Shown here one piece after another: positions 56,605-61,190 of a DNA stretch of 61,190 nucleotides. The stretch is from the NCBI RefSeq assembly GCF_001662485.1, contig NZ_JMTM01000006.1:1-61190 (forward strand), in the 5' to 3' direction. Both the position numbers and the translations under genes were made by a program. The notes under the pieces were generated by a model. That model was not told where the DNA came from and did not search any database. It saw only the letters and a program-made list of their open reading frames with translations. The stretch comes from Flavobacterium succinicans. GTDB taxonomy: Bacteria > Bacteroidota > Bacteroidia > Flavobacteriales > Flavobacteriaceae. Each line of letters begins with the position of its first letter. Positions within the stretch are counted from its first letter, which is position 1.

Positions 56605-56612
56605 TATATTTG
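56605..56612 (+). promoter_or_regulatory. guaB promoter -7 box
   Basis: TATATTTG is a perfect TAnnTTTG, 26 bp before the ATG at 56639. It also rules out the longer start at 56582. Confidence 0.6.
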
Positions 56613-56638
56613 CACGCAATTCAACTAGAAATTGCACC

Positions 56639-58111
56639 ATGAAAGCACACAATTCCAAGATTATCGGCGAAGGTTTAACTTACGATGATGTATTATTAGT
56701 TCCTAATTACTCTAGCGTTTTGCCACGCGAAGTGAGTATCCAATCACAATTTTCAAGAAACATAACTTTAAACGTGCCTATTGTATCTGCTGCTATGGAT
56801 ACTGTAACGGAAAGCGCTATGGCTATTGCTATGGCTCAAGAAGGAGGTATTGGTGTGTTGCATAAGAATATGACCATCGAGCAACAAGCAGCCAAAGTGC
56901 GAAAAGTAAAAAGAGCAGAGTCAGGAATGATTATCGATCCGGTTACTTTGCCTTTGACCTCTACCGTTGCTGATGCTAAGATGGCGATGAAAGAATACGG
57001 TATTGGCGGTATTCCAATTGTGGATGAACATAAAATTTTAAAAGGAATTGTTACTAATAGAGATTTGCGTTTTGAAAAAAATACTTCAAGACCTATTGTG
57101 GAAGTAATGACCAAAGAAAATCTAATTACTGTTGCAGAAGGCACTTCTTTAGAACAAGCTGAAGTAGTATTGCAAGGTCATAAAATCGAAAAATTACCTG
57201 TAGTTAATGATAAATATGAATTAGTAGGTTTGATTACTTTTAGAGATATTACTAAGTTGACTCAAAAACCAATTGCTAATAAAGATATTTATGGTCGTTT
57301 GCGTGTAGCTGCTGCTATTGGAGTTACTGGAGATGCGGTACAAAGAGCCGAGGCTTTAGTTCATGCAGGAGTAGATGCTATTATTATTGATACAGCTCAC
57401 GGTCATACCCAAGGAGTGGTTAATGTATTAAAAGAAGTGAAATCTAAATTCCCTCAAATTGATGTTATTGTTGGAAATATAGCTACTCCTGAAGCTGCTC
57501 AGTATTTAGTTGAGAATGGTGCTGATGGTGTTAAAGTTGGTATTGGTCCGGGGTCAATTTGTACGACTCGTATCGTTGCTGGAGTTGGTTTTCCACAGTT
57601 TTCTGCCGTGCTTGAAGTAGCAGCTGCGATTAAAGGTTCTGGTGTACCAGTTATTGCTGATGGTGGAATTCGTTACACAGGAGATATTCCTAAGGCAATT
57701 GCAGCTGGGGCTGACTGTGTGATGTTAGGATCATTATTGGCTGGAACCAAAGAGTCACCAGGTGAAACCATTATTTTTGAAGGAAGAAAATTCAAATCCT
57801 ACAGAGGAATGGGTTCCGTTGAAGCCATGCAAGAAGGATCGAAAGATCGTTATTTCCAAGACGTGGAGGACGATGTGAAGAAATTAGTTCCTGAAGGAAT
57901 CGTTGGACGAGTACCTTACAAAGGAGAGTTGAACGAAAGTATGCAACAATTCATTGGTGGACTTCGTGCGGGTATGGGATATTGTGGTGCAAAAGATGTT
58001 CCAACTCTAAAAGAAACGGGTCGTTTCGTTAGAATCACAGCTAGTGGAATTAACGAAAGCCATCCTCATAATGTAACCATCACTAAAGAAGCTCCTAATT
58101 ATTCTAGATAG
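56639..58111 (+). CDS. guaB: Inosine-5'-monophosphate dehydrogenase
   Basis: Rate-limiting step of guanine nucleotide synthesis: IMP to XMP with NAD. 490 aa from the ATG at 56639. Barrel start [13 protein letters not shown], two CBS domains (about 95-215; MTKENLITV and [10 protein letters not shown]), then [18 protein letters not shown] with the catalytic Cys, the flap region [11 protein letters not shown] and [11 protein letters not shown]. Monocistronic with a terminator downstream. Confidence 0.98.
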   Translation: MKAHNSKIIGEGLTYDDVLLVPNYSSVLPREVSIQSQFSRNITLNVPIVSAAMDTVTESAMAIAMAQEGGIGVLHKNMTIEQQAAKVRKVKRAESGMIIDPVTLPLTSTVADAKMAMKEYGIGGIPIVDEHKILKGIVTNRDLRFEKNTSRPIVEVMTKENLITVAEGTSLEQAEVVLQGHKIEKLPVVNDKYELVGLITFRDITKLTQKPIANKDIYGRLRVAAAIGVTGDAVQRAEALVHAGVDAIIIDTAHGHTQGVVNVLKEVKSKFPQIDVIVGNIATPEAAQYLVENGADGVKVGIGPGSICTTRIVAGVGFPQFSAVLEVAAAIKGSGVPVIADGGIRYTGDIPKAIAAGADCVMLGSLLAGTKESPGETIIFEGRKFKSYRGMGSVEAMQEGSKDRYFQDVEDDVKKLVPEGIVGRVPYKGELNESMQQFIGGLRAGMGYCGAKDVPTLKETGRFVRITASGINESHPHNVTITKEAPNYSR

Positions 58112-58174
58112 TTTTCTAGCTTCCAATAGTAAATGATGATGAGGTAAAAAATATATAGCTTCATAATTTAGTTT

Positions 58175-58210
58175 AAAGTGCATTGAAATGAGTTTCAATG
58201 CACTTTTTTT
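58175..58210 (+). terminator. guaB terminator
   Basis: AAAGTGCATTGAAA (58175-58188) and its perfect complement (58193-58206) around a TGAG loop, followed by T residues. Confidence 0.93.
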
Positions 58211-58474
58211 GCATTTTATTTTGATAACATGTCTTGTGTTTCTAATGAAATAAATTAAGAGTAGAGTTGTTGGTATTTATGTAGTTAATGTTTTTTTATA
58301 GTTTTGATTTAAATTTATTTGAATGAAAATTACTATTAATTTTATTTATTTTATTGTATAAGAATTGATTATAAAATTATTTTTTTGAGGTGTGTTAGAT
58401 CATTTATATTTATTTTATTACAGCAGTTATTCTTGTTAAAATATAATATCAAAAAATAATTTTATTCTATTTTT

Positions 58475-58510
58475 TTTGTATTTAATCGATGTTATTTGTA
58501 TTTGGTCGAT
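58475..58510 (+). repeat. Two tandem 16-mers, TTTGTATTTnnTCGAT
   Basis: TTTGTATTTAATCGAT (58475-58490) and TTTGTATTTGGTCGAT (58495-58510) differ at two bases and repeat every 20 bp, about two helical turns. They lie roughly 175 bp before the surface-protein ATG, an arrangement expected for a dimeric activator or repressor site. Confidence 0.65.
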
Positions 58511-58685
58511 AAAACAGGTTTTTTTTAATGAAAATTCTCAATAAATGTATATTATATATAATTATGATTAATTTCGCGCTGTCAAAAAATAAATTATAAA
58601 TAATTAACAGGTTTAAACATGTTAAATTTTTTAAATTATTTTTTTTGACTAACTAATTAATAATTAATATAATATGTTTTAAATT

Positions 58686-61190
58686 ATGTCCAAAACTACT
58701 TTTTGGTATAAGGAAACGAAACTTTTTTATTTTCCTTTTTTAATGCTGTTTTTGTTTAGTTTCATAACTAATGCACAAACTAAAATTTCTGGAATTGTTA
58801 ATTCCTATACTGCAGTGACTGGGGTAAATCTACCTGTTTGTAATGTTTGTGATTTAAATTGTACCCATACAATTACAGTTGCAGATGCATCAAAATTGGC
58901 TGTTGGTGACAAAGCCCTCATTATTCAAATGAAAGGGGCAACAATTAATACTAATAATTCAGCGGCTGGCGGAAGTATAACAGCTATTAATGATGCTGGT
59001 AATTATGAGTTTTTTGAAATTGCAAGTATTGTGGGCAATGTGTTAACACCTCGTTATCCCTTGATTAAACGATATAATGTAGCTGGACTAGTGCAAGTAG
59101 TAACGATTCCAAAATATACTGGAACAGTAACTATTGATGGCACGCTAACCGCAAAAGATTGGACCGATGCAACTAAAACGGGAGGAGTATTGGCTATCAG
59201 TGCCGATAAATTAGTTTTTAATGCAAATATTGATGTTGCAGGAAAAGGATATGAAGGAATTAAAATGGAAACTGATGCTTTATCTAATTTCGATAATTGT
59301 AATACTAATCCAAATACACAATTTGTATTGCCCTCTTCAAATGGAGGATCTTTTACTAAAGGAGACGGAATCGTTATTGATGATGCTCTCACAGAAAGAG
59401 GTCGTGCCCCTAGAGCCAATGGTGGCGGAGCTGGAGTTGCTGGTGATTCTGGTGGTGGTGGTGGCTCTAATTATGGAGCTGGTGGAGCTGGTGGTAATCG
59501 TTGGTGTGAATTTGCATCAGCAGCTGGAGGTGTTGGAGGTGTTGCTTTAGCTTCCTTTCTTCCTAATGATAAAGTGTTTCTTGGGGGCGCAGGGGGTACA
59601 GGATTTGTAACAACAGGTAATCCTTCTTCGGCAGCAGATGGTGGTGGTATTGTAATTGTTTTTGCCAATGAAATAATTGGGAATGGATATAAAATTATTG
59701 CTGATGGTTTATCACCAACTCCTGTAACCGTTCAAGGGAATCCAGATGGCGGTGGCGGTGGCGGTGCAGGTGGGACTGTGGTATTAAAAACGCCAAAGTT
59801 CACTACATCACTTGTTGTTAGTGCTAAAGGTGGTGATGGTCAGGATATTGGAACAATTGTGAAGCACGGCCCAGGTGGTGGTGGTGGTGGTGGTGCTTTG
59901 TTGTATTCATTGGCTTCATTACCCTCAAATGTTACTTTACAAGCATCTGGTGGTACAGGAGGGCAGCATGATGATGCTTCAAGAAATGGTTCTCAAGATG
60001 GAGCTATAGGAGGAACTATTTCTTTGTATATCCCCGTAGAAAATCCTAATTATGTAGGGAATAATGATACCGATAATGTTCCAGAAAATTGTGATTTGGA
60101 TGATGATAATGATGGTATTTTAGATACAGTTGAACATGCAGGTTTACCTGATCCATTTGCCTTTACAGGTAGTTCGAAAACACCAAATTATTTTAATCCA
60201 CTTGTGTCAGGTTTTGTGGATACAAACGCTGATGGAATTGATGATAGATATGATACAGATTTAGACGGAATAATAAATCAATTAGATTTAGATTCTGATA
60301 ATGATGGTTGTTCTGATGCTAATGAATATTATAATTCTAAAACTACTGATGGAGGTGATGGTGGCGTTTTTGGAGTGGGTACTCCAACAGTAGATGCCAC
60401 TGGAAAAGTTAATGGTCCGGTTGCAGCACCTTATTCTGGATCTTACACTAATGTAATAATTCCGTTCAAACTTACCAATCCGTCCACTCAAACTACTACA
60501 GTTGGTGGTAATGTTACGTTCTCTGTAACGGTCTCTGGAGGGACCGGATCTACTACCTATCAATGGCAAGAGAGTACAAATGGAGGGACTAATTGGTCAA
60601 ACATTGTTAATGGAGGTATATATGCTGATGCAAATACGGCCAGTTTAAAATTGACTGGTGTGACTTTGGCAATGAAAAACAATAAATATAGAGTACTTGT
60701 AGGTGATACAAATTATGTTTGTGAATTAGTTACAGCATCAGGAGTTTTATCATACTCTAATTCTGCACCTGTGGCTGTTGATGATGTATATACGGTTTTA
60801 AAAGAAGGCACAGTAACATTGTTGCCATTAGATTTAGATACTGATGTCGATGGAGATATCTTATCGATAACTTCAATCAACGGAACATTGTTAACCTCAG
60901 GAATTGCTCAAGAAATTTCTGTAACAAATGGAAAAGTGAATGTAACAGTAGCGGGAGTTATTACCTTTACTCCAAGTTCGAATTACATTGGATCGGTAAG
61001 TTTTTCTTATGTTATTAATGATGGAAAAGGAGGATCTGCTACAGCCAAAGAAAACATTACTGTAAAAGCAGTTAACGTCGCTCCAATTGCAGAAAACAAT
61101 GCTTACAGCGGATTAGAAGATGCAGTTTCTATTATAGGAAATGTCATCACTGATATTGATGCAACAGCAGGATTGGATGCAGATATTGAT
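58686..61190 (+). CDS. Giant glycine-rich surface protein, 5' part (runs off the window)
   Basis: At least 835 codons, open to the window end with no stop. A signal peptide (MLFLFSFITNAQT) precedes a beta domain (about 30-170: ISGIVNSYTAVTG..., VADASKLAVGDKALIIQM). A glycine-rich region follows (about 240-430, runs such as GGGGGGAGG). Then come thrombospondin-type-3-like Ca-binding repeats (CDLDDDNDGILD, DTDLDGIINQLDLDSDNDG; about 460-545). An Ig-like domain (TTYQWQESTNGGTNW) and the first of cadherin-like repeats (APVAVDDVYTVLKEG, ITFTPSSNYIGSVSFSYVINDG) complete the visible part. This layout suits a T9SS-secreted adhesin with a gliding-motility-type C terminus beyond the window, which I cannot see. 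Confidence 0.85.
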   Translation, partial: MSKTTFWYKETKLFYFPFLMLFLFSFITNAQTKISGIVNSYTAVTGVNLPVCNVCDLNCTHTITVADASKLAVGDKALIIQMKGATINTNNSAAGGSITAINDAGNYEFFEIASIVGNVLTPRYPLIKRYNVAGLVQVVTIPKYTGTVTIDGTLTAKDWTDATKTGGVLAISADKLVFNANIDVAGKGYEGIKMETDALSNFDNCNTNPNTQFVLPSSNGGSFTKGDGIVIDDALTERGRAPRANGGGAGVAGDSGGGGGSNYGAGGAGGNRWCEFASAAGGVGGVALASFLPNDKVFLGGAGGTGFVTTGNPSSAADGGGIVIVFANEIIGNGYKIIADGLSPTPVTVQGNPDGGGGGGAGGTVVLKTPKFTTSLVVSAKGGDGQDIGTIVKHGPGGGGGGGALLYSLASLPSNVTLQASGGTGGQHDDASRNGSQDGAIGGTISLYIPVENPNYVGNNDTDNVPENCDLDDDNDGILDTVEHAGLPDPFAFTGSSKTPNYFNPLVSGFVDTNADGIDDRYDTDLDGIINQLDLDSDNDGCSDANEYYNSKTTDGGDGGVFGVGTPTVDATGKVNGPVAAPYSGSYTNVIIPFKLTNPSTQTTTVGGNVTFSVTVSGGTGSTTYQWQESTNGGTNWSNIVNGGIYADANTASLKLTGVTLAMKNNKYRVLVGDTNYVCELVTASGVLSYSNSAPVAVDDVYTVLKEGTVTLLPLDLDTDVDGDILSITSINGTLLTSGIAQEISVTNGKVNVTVAGVITFTPSSNYIGSVSFSYVINDGKGGSATAKENITVKAVNVAPIAENNAYSGLEDAVSIIGNVITDIDATAGLDADID

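Larger units (their letters stand above)
58112..58685. other. AT-rich gap before the surface-protein gene
   Basis: 574 bp. Contains the guaB terminator, then about 260 bp of very AT-rich DNA with no ORF, the tandem 16-mers listed separately, and a short leader to the ATG at 58686. A TAATTTCG box near 58569 is one base off TAnnTTTG and may be the promoter. Confidence 0.5.

Noticed and set aside
59221..59550. 109-aa ORF within the surface protein
   Set aside because: Out of frame with the 835-codon reading frame, which continues without a stop to the window end.

Overview
The window is a chromosomal segment of a Flavobacterium-like member of the Bacteroidota. It is AT-rich and its genes lack Shine-Dalgarno sites. 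Many starts are preceded by the phylum's promoter, TTTG or TTG at -33 and TAnnTTTG at -7. Lineage markers include a DUF4249 lipoprotein with its TonB receptor, a FecI/FecR/TonB-receptor trio, monomeric isocitrate dehydrogenase, long-form NusB, a PUR/DUF3276 protein, a cyclophilin-FKBP fusion and a giant glycine-rich surface protein. The content is mostly core metabolism plus outer-membrane uptake genes. I see no rRNA, tRNA, CRISPR array, prophage, transposase or recognisable defence island.

Layout. 0.1-10.8 kb: PafA-like phosphatase, lysA, gltBD and sucC. 11-17.7 kb: small accessory proteins, a possible peptide-recycling operon (esterase, Ala-Glu epimerase, PLP enzyme), a TerB-like protein and uvrB. 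17.8-23.1 kb: ECF sigma factor, FecR anti-sigma factor and STN-domain TonB receptor, a cell-surface signalling operon of unknown ligand. 23.7-26.7 kb: a methyltransferase, rlmF, thiamine pyrophosphokinase and a DinB-like protein. 26.9-30.1 kb: TonB receptor with DUF4249 lipoprotein. 30.3-34.6 kb: icd, rplS, trmD and a DUF1569 protein. 34.8-42.3 kb: M3 peptidase, polysaccharide deacetylase, PepSY-type membrane protein, a putative zincin, a DUF3052-like protein, a cupin, the dual immunophilin, csaA and an RBBP9-type hydrolase. 42.6-49.7 kb: PUR protein, ABC exporter, leucine dehydrogenase, nusB, yajC, a Lys/Ala-rich protein and pepT. 49.8-58.1 kb: pyrD, an HMG-CoA-lyase-like enzyme, a lipoprotein/DUF5723 pair, a P-type ATPase and guaB. 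From 58.7 kb a large surface protein runs off the window end.

How the genes fit together. gltBD (ammonia assimilation), leucine dehydrogenase, lysA, pyrD, guaB, sucC and icd are housekeeping nitrogen, nucleotide and TCA functions. rplS, trmD, nusB, rlmF, csaA and the immunophilin serve translation, transcription and folding. The two TonB systems and the terminal surface protein face the exterior.

The most interesting non-genic signal is a dispersed structured element present three times (12.23, 34.10 and 42.43 kb). Its flanks AGCGGCATCC and AGATATAGCG are conserved, while the hairpin between them differs completely in sequence but stays fully paired, including G-U pairs. It may be the published Flavo-1 RNA motif, which I cannot confirm here. 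Other notable signals are twin hairpins with identical TTACAG loops between fecR and its receptor gene, tandem 16-bp repeats upstream of the surface protein, three tandem decamers upstream of the lysA promoter, two long inverted repeats (10.9 and 26.7 kb), and a promoter so close to the HMG-CoA-lyase-like gene that its mRNA should be leaderless.
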